A stretch of 64,000 nt of DNA from Planctomycetota bacterium. GTDB taxonomy: Bacteria; Planctomycetota; J058. The notes under the pieces are model-generated. The model searched no databases, was not told the origin of the DNA, and saw only the letters and a list, made by a program, of their open reading frames with translations. Position 1 is the stretch's first letter. Every line of letters starts with the position of its first letter. The position numbers and the translations under genes are program-made. Shown one piece after another: positions 42,862 to 50,575 of this stretch. The stretch spans positions 1 to 64,000 of the forward strand of contig JAMLIC010000005.1 in assembly GCA_023954375.1 (NCBI GenBank). Direction: 5' to 3'.

Positions 42862-45537
42862 ATGACCTGCCACGTCGACCCGCATCGCGTGCGCCTCCTC
42901 GAGCACCTGCGCCTCGACCGGACCTTCGTCCGCGGCGAGGGCTCGTGGCTCTGGGACGCGCAGGGGCGCAAGGTCCTCGACCTGACGAGCCAGTACGGCG
43001 CGGTCCCGCTCGGCCACGGCCCGCCGTCGCTGTGGGCCGCGCTCGACGACGTGCGCGCCCGCGCGATCCCGGCCCTGACCCAGCCCTCGCGCCCGTTCCT
43101 GGCCGAGGACCTCGCGCGCCGCCTGCTCGCGCGGGCGCCGCTGGCCGGGCCCGCGGGCGACGGGGCGGTGACCTTCGCGTCGTCGGGGTCCGAGGCCGTC
43201 GAGGTGGCCCTCGCCCAGTGCCGGGCGGCGACCGGGCGCGCGGTCGTCGTCGCCGCCGAGCGTGCCTACCACGGGCTCACGCAGGGGGCGGGCGCGCTCA
43301 CGTGGTCGCGGGCGCGCCACGCGCCGTCGGACGACGTCGTCCACGTGCCCTGGAACGACCCGGCCGCGCTCGAGGCGCTCTTCGCGAGGCGCGGCCTCGA
43401 GGTCGCGGCGCTGGTCCTCGAGCCGCTCCAGGGCGAGGGCGGCGTGCACGAGGCCGACCCCGCCTGGCTGCGCCTGGCGCGCGACCTGTGCGACCGCCAC
43501 GGCGCGGCGCTGGTCCTCGACGAGGTGCAGACCGGCCTCGGACGCTGCGGGGCGCTGTTCCTCGGCGAGGCGCTGGGCGTGAAGGCCGACGCGATCGTCC
43601 TGTCCAAGGCCCTCGGCGGCGGGCTCGTGCCGCTGGCCGCCTGCCTGGCGACGCGGGCCCTGCACGTCGAGGCGTTCGGGCTGTCGCACGGGTCGACCTT
43701 CGCCAACGGCAACCTCGCCTGCGCCGTGGGCCTGGCGGTCCTCGACGCGCTCGAGGCGGACGACCTGGCCCTCGTGCGCCGGGCGGCCGAGGCGGGCGCG
43801 CGGCTCAGGAGCGGGCTCGAGGCCGTCGCCGCCCGCCACCCGGGCGTCGTGCGCGGCGTGCGCGGGCGCGGGCTGCTCCTCGGCCTCGAGCTCGAGCCGG
43901 TCGGGCCGGAGCGCTCGTTCTTCATGGCGCACCTCGAGCACACGGGCGGGGCGGTCGGCCTCGCGGCCGGCTGGCTGCTGAACGCCGAGGGGGTGAGGGT
44001 GATCCCGTGCCTCGGCAGCGGGCGCACGCTCAGGATCGAGCCGTGCCTCACGGCGACCGACGCCGAGCTCGCCCGCGGGCTCGAGGCCCTCGAGGCGCTC
44101 GTCGACCTGTTCGCCCGCGGCGACTGGGCCGCCCTGGTGCGCCCGGTCCTCGACCTCCCGCCGACCTGGCCGCGCGACCTGCGGGCGCACGACCGGCCGG
44201 TCGTCTCGTCGACGCCGATCACCGAGGGCGAGCGCCCGACGCGCTTCGCGTTCCTCATGCACCCGACCGGCGGCGACGACCTGGCGCGCACGACGCCGGC
44301 GTTCGCGTCGCTCTCGCCAGAGGAGCGCGACGCGCTCGCCGCCTGGGGCGCGGCCCGGCCGAGCCACGCGCCGGTGGGCTTCCTCCCGGCCGTGCGCGGC
44401 GCGGCGGGCGCCGTGGCGCAGGGCTGGCTCGTATCGCTCTCGGACACGCCGACCTCGCTGCGAGCGCGCCCGCGGGCCGAGGTCGTCCGCGACGTGCGCG
44501 CGGCGGCCGAGACGGCCCGCCGCCTCGGCGCCGAGGTCCTGGGCCTGGGCGCCTTCACGTCGATCGTCACGCGCAACGGCGACGACCTCCACGACCTGCC
44601 CCTCGCCGTGACCACCGGCAACGCGCTGACGGTCGCGCTGGCCGTCGAGGGCCTCGACCTCGCCGCGCGCCGCCTCGGCAAGGACCTCGGCCGGGCTCGC
44701 GCCTGCGTCGTGGGCCTGGGCGCGGTCGGCTCCGCCTCGGCGGCCCTCCTCGCCGAGCGCGCGCCGGCGCTCCTCCTCGTCGGCCGCCCGGACCGAGACG
44801 AGCGGCGCGCGCTGTCGCTCGCGGGCGAGGTCTACGCGCGCGCCGCCCGCGACCTCGAGCGCGACGACACGAGGGGCGTAGCCCGCGCCCTGCGCGAGGG
44901 GCTCCGCCGCTGGGCGGCGAGGGGCCCGGTCGAGCGGCGCCGCCTGCGCGCGCTGCAGACGCGCCTGAGGGCGCTCGGCCGCGGCGTCGGCCTGGACGAC
45001 CCGGCGGGCCTGGGGCGCGAGGTCGCCTGGGCCGCGTCGCTCGCCGGCCAGGCGCCGCCGGTCGCGTTCGCCCCCGACCGCCGCGCCGCCCTGCGCGCGG
45101 CGGACGTCGTGCTGACCGCGACGAGCGACCCGGCCGCCGTGATCGGGCCCGACGACCTGCGCCGGGGCGCGATCGTGTGCGACGTGGCGAAGCCGGCCGA
45201 CGTGGCCGCCGCCGTCGTCGAGGCCCGCCCCGACGTGCTCGTGTTCGAGGGCGGCCTGGCCCGCTGGCCCGAGCCGCTGAGCGTCGGGCAGCACCTGGGC
45301 CTCCCGCCCGGCGTGGCGCTCGCCTGCCTGACCGAGACCGTCGTCCTGGCACTGGAGGGCGCGCGGGCGGGCCGCTTCGGCCGCGTGAAGGGCCTCGCCG
45401 ACGAGGCGCGGACGCTCCGCGCGGCGGCGCGGCGCCACGGCTTCGACCTCGCGGACCTCCACCGCGGCGGTCGGGCGCTGACGGACGACGACCTGGCGGC
45501 CGTGCGCCGCGCGCGGCTCGGGAGGGCGGCCGCGTAG
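42862..45537 (+). CDS. Fusion of class III aminotransferase and acyl-ACP reductase-like domain
   Basis: An 891-residue two-domain enzyme. Residues 1-430 are a class III PLP aminotransferase: FASSGSEAVEVAL, LVLDEVQTGLGR, IVLSKALGGG with PLP lysine K249, SHGSTFANGNLAC. Residues about 460-885 match cyanobacterial long-chain acyl-ACP reductase (AAR): LGLGAFTSIVTRNGDD, LAVTTGNALTVALAVEG, NADPH motif VVGLGAVGSASAALLAE, DVAKPADV, and LACLTETVVLALEG, where C822 aligns with the AAR catalytic cysteine (FACFAEAILLEFEG). An insertion of about 70 residues separates the two halves of the Rossmann part. Inferred reaction: acyl-ACP or acyl-CoA to aldehyde, then transamination to a primary fatty amine; the order could also be reversed. 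A diiron oxidase gene follows. Confidence 0.85.
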   Translation: MTCHVDPHRVRLLEHLRLDRTFVRGEGSWLWDAQGRKVLDLTSQYGAVPLGHGPPSLWAALDDVRARAIPALTQPSRPFLAEDLARRLLARAPLAGPAGDGAVTFASSGSEAVEVALAQCRAATGRAVVVAAERAYHGLTQGAGALTWSRARHAPSDDVVHVPWNDPAALEALFARRGLEVAALVLEPLQGEGGVHEADPAWLRLARDLCDRHGAALVLDEVQTGLGRCGALFLGEALGVKADAIVLSKALGGGLVPLAACLATRALHVEAFGLSHGSTFANGNLACAVGLAVLDALEADDLALVRRAAEAGARLRSGLEAVAARHPGVVRGVRGRGLLLGLELEPVGPERSFFMAHLEHTGGAVGLAAGWLLNAEGVRVIPCLGSGRTLRIEPCLTATDAELARGLEALEALVDLFARGDWAALVRPVLDLPPTWPRDLRAHDRPVVSSTPITEGERPTRFAFLMHPTGGDDLARTTPAFASLSPEERDALAAWGAARPSHAPVGFLPAVRGAAGAVAQGWLVSLSDTPTSLRARPRAEVVRDVRAAAETARRLGAEVLGLGAFTSIVTRNGDDLHDLPLAVTTGNALTVALAVEGLDLAARRLGKDLGRARACVVGLGAVGSASAALLAERAPALLLVGRPDRDERRALSLAGEVYARAARDLERDDTRGVARALREGLRRWAARGPVERRRLRALQTRLRALGRGVGLDDPAGLGREVAWAASLAGQAPPVAFAPDRRAALRAADVVLTATSDPAAVIGPDDLRRGAIVCDVAKPADVAAAVVEARPDVLVFEGGLARWPEPLSVGQHLGLPPGVALACLTETVVLALEGARAGRFGRVKGLADEARTLRAAARRHGFDLADLHRGGRALTDDDLAAVRRARLGRAAA

Positions 45538-45551
45538 ACGGAGCCAAGGCA

Positions 45552-45629
45552 GGACACGGAGGACACGGAGGAGAACGGAGGCCACGGAGACCTCCATGAC
45601 CTCCGTCCCCCGCCGTGCCCTCCGTGTCC
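45552..45629. repeat. Period-9 tandem repeat closed by an inverted repeat
   Basis: GACACGGAG twice (45553-45561, 45562-45570), then variants GAGAACGGAG and GCCACGGAG (to 45589). The block is mirrored by CCTCCGTGTCC (45619-45629), the exact complement of GGACACGGAGG (45552-45562), so RNA could form a long hairpin. The unit resembles the repeat at 46977. The gap (45538-45656) holds nothing else. Confidence 0.75.
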
Positions 45630-45656
45630 CATGAATCACCCACACGAGGACCTCAC

Positions 45657-46553
45657 ATGAACCACACCGACGACTTCCGCTTCGGCCACTTCTCGATCGA
45701 CCGCTGGATGCGCACCGTGCCCGGCGGTTACCTCGCGGACACCCGCTTCGGGCGCGCGCCCGCGCGCGACGTCCCCGACCTGCTGCTGAAGGACGGCGCC
45801 CTGCGCGACGTCTACATGCTCGACCTGGCCCTGTTCGTGGCCGCCGAGCGCACGGGCGTGAAGGTCGCGGCCGGCATGGCGCGCCTGGCCGACGACGAGG
45901 CGACGGTCACCTTCCTCGCCTCGCAGGTGCTCGACGAGGCGCGCCACTTCGAGGCCTTCGCCGCGCGCGCGGCGGAGCTGGGCGTGCCGCCCGAGGTGCG
46001 CGACCGCCTGGGCCTCGACTTCATGCCCGGCGCCTACCGGACGTTCCTCGACACCGTGCTGGCCACGGTCGACGACGGCGACTTCGAGGCCGGGCTGATC
46101 GGGCTCAACGTGATCCTCGAGGGCATGGCCTTCCCGCTCTACGAGTACGAGATGCGCTACTGGGCGCCGTTCGACCCGGGGCTGGTCGAGGTCGTCGAGG
46201 GCGCCTTCCGCGACGAGTGCCGCCACGTGGGCTTCGGCGAGAAGCGCCTCGCGCACCGCCTGGCGCGCGACCCGGGCGCGCGGCGCCGCGTGCAGAAGAA
46301 GGTCGACGAGTACGCCCGGCTCATGCGCGCCGCGTTCGACGAGTTCCTGGCCACGTCGGTGGCCATGTACGACGCGGCCGTGCGCGAGCACCCGGACCTG
46401 TGCGCGCAGGTGGAGATCATCCCGGGCCGCTCGCTCCTCCACACGAGCACCGAGGACCAGGTGCGCTGGCTCGAGGCGCGGATCCTCCAGGGCCACGCCC
46501 GGCGCCTGGCGCGGATCGGCCTCGACGCCGGCCGCTTCGAGGCGGCGGCGTGA
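45657..46553 (+). CDS. R2-like ferritin-fold diiron oxidase
   Basis: A 298-residue diiron protein. Six metal ligands sit at ribonucleotide-reductase-R2-like spacing: E64 (FVAAERTG), E94/H97 (LDEARH), E155 (VILEGMAF), E187/H190 (RDECRH). Length and spacing fit R2-like ligand-binding oxidases and N-oxygenases rather than the shorter cyanobacterial aldehyde-deformylating oxygenase. The tyrosyl-radical environment of true R2 is not evident. Next to the aminotransferase/acyl-ACP reductase fusion it could oxidise an amine (to hydroxylamine, nitroso or nitro), or act on an aldehyde or acyl chain. ATG 45657 has GAGGA upstream; the frame reaches back to 45615, inside the repeat. Confidence 0.8.
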   Translation: MNHTDDFRFGHFSIDRWMRTVPGGYLADTRFGRAPARDVPDLLLKDGALRDVYMLDLALFVAAERTGVKVAAGMARLADDEATVTFLASQVLDEARHFEAFAARAAELGVPPEVRDRLGLDFMPGAYRTFLDTVLATVDDGDFEAGLIGLNVILEGMAFPLYEYEMRYWAPFDPGLVEVVEGAFRDECRHVGFGEKRLAHRLARDPGARRRVQKKVDEYARLMRAAFDEFLATSVAMYDAAVREHPDLCAQVEIIPGRSLLHTSTEDQVRWLEARILQGHARRLARIGLDAGRFEAAA

Positions 46554-46963
46554 GCCCGGTCGCCGCCCCCTGGGCGACCACGCGCGAGGTCCGGGCGCCG
46601 GCGGCCACGCTGCCGACGCTCGTGCGCCTCGACCACGTGGTCGTGTTCGCCGTGTGCGCGGCCCTGCTCGTGGTCCACCGGGCCGAGGTGCAGTGGGGCT
46701 GGTTCGCCGCGCTGTTCGCGGCGATCGACCTCGTCGGCTACCTGCCCGGGGCGCTCGTCGTCCGGGCGAGGGGCCGGGCGCCCGGCTGGGCGTACCACCT
46801 CTACAACGCGGCCCACGGGGCGCCGTTCGCGCTGGCCCTGGCGCTCGGGTACTGCGCCGCGACGGGCGGCCCCGGCTGGGCGCTGCTCGCCCTGCCGCTG
46901 CACCTGTGCGCGGACCGGGGGCTGCTCGGCAACGGGTTCAAGGACACGCGAGGAGCGTTCTGA
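46550..46963 (+). CDS. Small membrane protein, DUF4260-like
   Basis: A 137-residue protein with about four membrane helices (LDHVVVFAVCAALLVV, WFAALFAAIDLVGYLPGALVV, FALALALGYCAA, ALLALPLHLCADRGLLG). The C-terminal HLCADRGLLGNGFKDTRGAF resembles the end of DUF4260 proteins (DRALGYGLK...FKDTHLG). Function unknown. GTG 46550 overlaps the diiron gene stop (GTGA), which ties it closely to that enzyme. It could be a membrane partner or substrate channel. Confidence 0.7.
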   Translation: MSPVAAPWATTREVRAPAATLPTLVRLDHVVVFAVCAALLVVHRAEVQWGWFAALFAAIDLVGYLPGALVVRARGRAPGWAYHLYNAAHGAPFALALALGYCAATGGPGWALLALPLHLCADRGLLGNGFKDTRGAF

Positions 46964-46966
46964 GCG

Positions 46967-48007
46967 ATGAAGAACGGTCACCGAGGTCACCGAGGATCCA
47001 CCGAGGTCGCCGAGGGCGTTCACTTCGAGCGCCCCGCAGCGCCCGAGGTCGACCTGCTCCTGCGCCACGCCGACCACCCGTCGGCGTTCCTGGCCCTGCG
47101 CTCGGGAACGTCGCGCTTCACAAGCCCGGGCCTGGACGGCCTCGTGGCTTACCGCGAGGCCGGCGGCTTCGCCTTCGTCCTCGGCGGGCCGTTCGCCGCG
47201 CCGGACGAGCGACCGGCGCTGCTCGAGGCGTTCCGCGCCTTCGCGCGCGGACGTGGCAAGCGGGTCGTCGCCGTGCAGGTGCGGCCGGACGACGTCGCGC
47301 TGTGGCGCGCGGCGGGCTTCAGGCTGAACCAGCTCGGGACCTCGTTCTCGCTCGACCTGGCGCGCTTCACCCTGCGCGGGGCGGCGTTCATGCAGCTCCG
47401 GAACAAGCTCAGCCGGGCGCGCCGCGCCGGGGTCGAGGTCGCCCGGGCCGAGCACGACGAGGCCACGTGGGCCGACCTGGCGGCGGTCTCGCGCGCCTGG
47501 CTGACGACGAAGGGCGCGCGCGAGCTGACCTTCCTCTCGGGCGAGGTCGGCCGACCCGACGAGTCCTGGCGGCGCGTGCTCGTCGCGCGTCAGGGCGACC
47601 GGGTGGTCGGCTTCGTGACGCTCACGCCGGCGCCCGGCCGGCTGGCGGGCTGGCAGCACGACCTGTCGCGGCGCGTCCCCGACGCGCCGCCCGGGGTCAT
47701 GGAGGCGCTGGTCGTCCACGCGATCGAGCGCCTGCGCGACGAGGGCTGCGCGTGGCTCCACTTCGGGCTCACGCCGCTCGTCGGCCTCGAGCGCGAGCCG
47801 GACCTCGGCGGGGGCGGGAGCGCCCTGGCGAGCTGGCTCCTGCGCGCGCTGGCGCGCCACGGCGCGGCGCTCTACCCGGCGGCGACGCAGGCGGCCTACA
47901 AGCGCAAATGGGGGCCGGCGCTCGAGGTCCCGGAGCTGTTCGCGTTCGAGGGGCGCTACCGGCCGGGGAGCGCCGTGCGCCTGCTGCAGGTGACCCATGG
48001 CCAGTGA
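46967..48007 (+). CDS. DUF2156 (MprF C-terminal-type) acyltransferase-like protein
   Basis: A 346-residue GNAT-fold protein of the DUF2156/phosphatidylglycerol lysyltransferase group: YREAGGFAFVLGGPFAAPDE, AAGFRLNQLGTSFSLDLARFTL, RNKLSRARRAGVEVARAE, DRVVGFVTLTPAPG, and AYKRKWGPALEVPELFAF. MprF relatives transfer an aminoacyl group from tRNA to a lipid; here it could modify an amine or lipid head group. ATG 46967 comes three bases after the previous stop. Its first 15 codons (NGHRGHRGSTEVAEG) are a period-9 repeat, so this N-terminus is probably not part of the fold. The next gene overlaps its end by 11 bases. Confidence 0.8.
   Translation: MKNGHRGHRGSTEVAEGVHFERPAAPEVDLLLRHADHPSAFLALRSGTSRFTSPGLDGLVAYREAGGFAFVLGGPFAAPDERPALLEAFRAFARGRGKRVVAVQVRPDDVALWRAAGFRLNQLGTSFSLDLARFTLRGAAFMQLRNKLSRARRAGVEVARAEHDEATWADLAAVSRAWLTTKGARELTFLSGEVGRPDESWRRVLVARQGDRVVGFVTLTPAPGRLAGWQHDLSRRVPDAPPGVMEALVVHAIERLRDEGCAWLHFGLTPLVGLEREPDLGGGGSALASWLLRALARHGAALYPAATQAAYKRKWGPALEVPELFAFEGRYRPGSAVRLLQVTHGQ
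46977..47014. repeat. Period-9 tandem repeat inside a coding start
   Basis: GTCACCGAG twice (46977-46985, 46986-46994), then GATCCACCGAG and GTCGCCGAG. The organisation (two perfect units, one longer variant, one variant) and unit GNCACNGAG match the repeat at 45553, about 1.4 kb upstream. It encodes the N-terminus of the DUF2156 protein. Confidence 0.75.
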
Positions 48008-49313
48008 GCAGAGCCCCTGGGATCGCGAGGACGTGACGACGGCGAGGCCGCTCCCCGGCGTCACGCGGGCGCAGGTGGCCGTCGTCGGCGGCGGTGTCGC
48101 CGGGCTGTCGGTGGCCTACCACCTGGCGCGGGCCGGCGTGGACGTGGCGCTCGTCGAGGCGGGCCGCGTCGGCGACGGCGCGACCGGCCGGAGCACCGGC
48201 ATGCTCGGCCCGGGCGTCGGCGACGGCGTGCTGGCCCTGCGGCGGCGGTTCGGCGACGGCGTGGCGCGAGAGATGGTGCAGGCGACGGTCGAGGCGGTCG
48301 ACCTGGTCCGTGACCTCGCGCAGGCCGAGGGGATCGCCTGCGACCTGGTCCCTGGCGGGCAGGTCCACGCGGCGCTGACCCCTGCGCACGCGACGCGCCG
48401 CTGGCAGGAGGCGCAGGCCTGGCGGGCGCTCGGCGTGGACGCCGAGCGGCTGGACCGAGCGGCGCTGCGCCGGGTCACGGGCAGCGACGCCTACGTCGGC
48501 GGCCTGCGCCTCGAGCCGGCGGCGCTCGTCGACCCGGTGAAGCTCTGCAGGGGCCTGCGCGATGCGGCCGTCCGGCGGGGCGCGCGGGTGCACGAGGCGA
48601 CGCGCGTCGTCCACCTGGAGCCCGGGCGCGTGCTCACCGAGCAGGGCGAGGTGCGGGCCCGCGACGTCGTCGTGGCCACCAACGCCTTCACGCCGGCGCT
48701 CGGCCTGCTCCCGGGCCAGGTGGTCGCGCTCCACGCGCGCGCCCTCGTCAGCGCGCCCCTGCCGGCGGACCTGCTGGCGGCGCTGGGCGGCGTCGGTCGC
48801 GACGCGGTGATCGACGCGCGGTCGTTCTTCCACTACCACCGGCTCACGCCCGACGGCCGCCTGCTCCTCGGCGGCGCGACCCTGCGCCGCAGGCCGCGCG
48901 ACGCGGCCGACGACGCGAGGGCCTGGGCGCGCCTGACGGCCGAGGTCGAGGCGCTCTTCCCTGCGCTCGCGCCGCTGCGGGTCGACGCGCGCTGGTCGGG
49001 ACCGCTCGGCTTCACCTGGGACCGCCTGCCGCTCGTGGGGGAGGTCGCGCCGGGCCTGCACGCGCTCGTCGGCTGGTGCGGCCACGGCCTGGCGCTCGGC
49101 GCGTGGAGCGGCGCGCGCCTGGCGCGGGCGCTCACGGGACACGCGCCTCTGCCGGCGTTGCCCTGGACCCGCGGGCGAGCGCCGGCGGTCCCGCCGGCGC
49201 TCGGCCGCGTGGCCGTGGCGGCCATGTCCACGGCCCTGGACGTGGCGGACGGAGCCACCTGCGCCTGGCCGCGCGCGGTGGCACGCTCGACGGAGCAGGA
49301 GGCAGCGGCATGA
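47997..49313 (+). CDS. DAO-family FAD-dependent amine/amino-acid oxidoreductase
   Basis: A 438-residue flavoprotein of the D-amino-acid-oxidase fold: VAVVGGGVAGLSVAYHLARAGVDVALVEAG at residues 27-57, RSTGMLGPGVGDG, LEPAALVDPVKLCRGLRDAA, ARDVVVATNAFTPALGLLPGQVVAL, and C-terminal GLHALVGWCGHGLALGAWSGARLARAL. Members oxidise secondary or primary amines such as gamma-glutamylputrescine or glycine-like substrates. An amine-oxidising flavoprotein fits an amine pathway in this cluster but could also be catabolic. ATG 47997 overlaps the preceding gene by 11 bases, and the GH1 gene starts at its stop (ATGA). Confidence 0.85.
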   Translation: MASEQSPWDREDVTTARPLPGVTRAQVAVVGGGVAGLSVAYHLARAGVDVALVEAGRVGDGATGRSTGMLGPGVGDGVLALRRRFGDGVAREMVQATVEAVDLVRDLAQAEGIACDLVPGGQVHAALTPAHATRRWQEAQAWRALGVDAERLDRAALRRVTGSDAYVGGLRLEPAALVDPVKLCRGLRDAAVRRGARVHEATRVVHLEPGRVLTEQGEVRARDVVVATNAFTPALGLLPGQVVALHARALVSAPLPADLLAALGGVGRDAVIDARSFFHYHRLTPDGRLLLGGATLRRRPRDAADDARAWARLTAEVEALFPALAPLRVDARWSGPLGFTWDRLPLVGEVAPGLHALVGWCGHGLALGAWSGARLARALTGHAPLPALPWTRGRAPAVPPALGRVAVAAMSTALDVADGATCAWPRAVARSTEQEAAA

Positions 49314-50575
49314 GCGAGTTCCTCTGGGGCACGGCGACCAGCGCCCACCAGGTCGAGGGGCACAACGTCCACAACGACTGGTGGACGTTCGAGCGGCGCT
49401 TCACGCCGTCGGGCGCGGCGTGCGACTTCGTGGGCCACCTCGAGGGCGACCTCGACCGGGCCGCGGCGCTCGGGACCAACGCCTTCCGCTTCAGCCTGGA
49501 GTGGTCGCGCGTCGAGCCACGGCCCGGCGAGCGCGACCCGGACGGCGTCGCGTTCTACGAGCGCCTGGTCGCCGGGTGCCGGGCGCGCGGGCTCGCGCCC
49601 GTGCTCACGCTCTCGCACTTCACCCTCCCGCGCTGGTGCGAGGGCGGGTGGCTCTCGCCCGCGACGCTCGAGGCGTTCGAGCGCCACGTCGCCTGGGTGG
49701 CCGAGCGCTTCGGCGGCGAGGTCGAGTGGTTCGTGACCGTGAACGAGCCGAACGTCATGGCCGGCGCGGGTTACCTGGCCGGCGTCTTCCCGCCCGGCCA
49801 CCGCTTCCGCCCCGACCTGGCCGACCGCTGCCTCGAGGCGCTCGTCCGCGCCCACGGCCGCGCCTACCGCGTGCTCCACCAGGACGTCCCGCGCCACCAC
49901 GGCGGCCGGCGGCCGAGGGTCGGGATCGCCCCGCACGTCGTCGCCTGGCGGGTGAGCCGCCTCGACCCGCTGGGGATCACCCGCCGGATCGGCGAGCGCT
50001 TCGACTGGGCGGTGCTCGACGCCTGCAAGACCGGCCGCCTGGCGCTCACCTGGCGCACGGCGGACGTCCCCGAGGCCGCGGGCACGCTCGACTTCGCGGG
50101 GCTCAACTACTACATGGCCCTGCCGGCCGACGCGCCGAGCTTCCTGCGCTTCGCGGGGCTCCTGCACCGCCCGCCGGGGCCGGGGACCAACGACCTGGGC
50201 TGGCCGATCGAGCCCGCCGGCTTCGAGGAGGTGCTCGTCGAGGCGCACCGGCGCCTGCAGGTCCCGATCCTCGTCACCGAGAACGGGACCGCCGACGCGG
50301 CCGACCGCCTGCGGCCCGCCTTCCTGCGCGAGCACGTGGCCGCCCTGCGCCGGGCGCGCGCCAGAGGCGCCGACGTCGTCGGCTACCTGCACTGGTCGCT
50401 CCTCGACAACTTCGAGTGGCACGAGGGCTACGGCCCGCGCTTCGGCCTCTACGCCGTCGACTACGCCACGCAGGCGCGCACGCCGCGCCCGAGCTGCGAG
50501 GTCTACCGGGCCCTGATCGCCGAGGGGGTGGAGCTCGCGCCAACGACACCCGTCACGAAGGAGGCCATTGCATGA
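49310..50575 (+). CDS. Glycoside hydrolase family 1 beta-glycosidase
   Basis: A 421-residue GH1 enzyme. FLWGTATSAHQVEG at the N-terminus, acid/base glutamate in TVNEPNVM, nucleophile in VTENGTAD, and HWSLLDNFEWHEGYGPRFGLYAVDY near the end are all classic. It hydrolyses beta-glucosides or related sugars with retention. No signal peptide, so cytoplasmic. ATG 49310 overlaps the upstream stop and has GGAGG nearby; the following flavin monooxygenase overlaps its stop (ATGA). Its place in a tightly coupled set of redox genes suggests that it trims a glycosylated intermediate, though plain sugar catabolism is possible. Confidence 0.92.
   Translation: MSEFLWGTATSAHQVEGHNVHNDWWTFERRFTPSGAACDFVGHLEGDLDRAAALGTNAFRFSLEWSRVEPRPGERDPDGVAFYERLVAGCRARGLAPVLTLSHFTLPRWCEGGWLSPATLEAFERHVAWVAERFGGEVEWFVTVNEPNVMAGAGYLAGVFPPGHRFRPDLADRCLEALVRAHGRAYRVLHQDVPRHHGGRRPRVGIAPHVVAWRVSRLDPLGITRRIGERFDWAVLDACKTGRLALTWRTADVPEAAGTLDFAGLNYYMALPADAPSFLRFAGLLHRPPGPGTNDLGWPIEPAGFEEVLVEAHRRLQVPILVTENGTADAADRLRPAFLREHVAALRRARARGADVVGYLHWSLLDNFEWHEGYGPRFGLYAVDYATQARTPRPSCEVYRALIAEGVELAPTTPVTKEAIA

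Noticed and set aside
41464..45645. Very long minus-strand open frame (about 1,390 codons) opposite the monooxygenase and fusion genes
   Set aside because: Antisense to two genes with textbook motifs; composition is low-complexity.
41506..46553. Interpreting the acyl-ACP reductase region as a cyanobacterial-type alkane pathway
   Set aside because: The partner is not a typical 230-residue aldehyde-deformylating oxygenase but a longer R2-like protein, and the reductase is fused to an aminotransferase, which favours amine formation.
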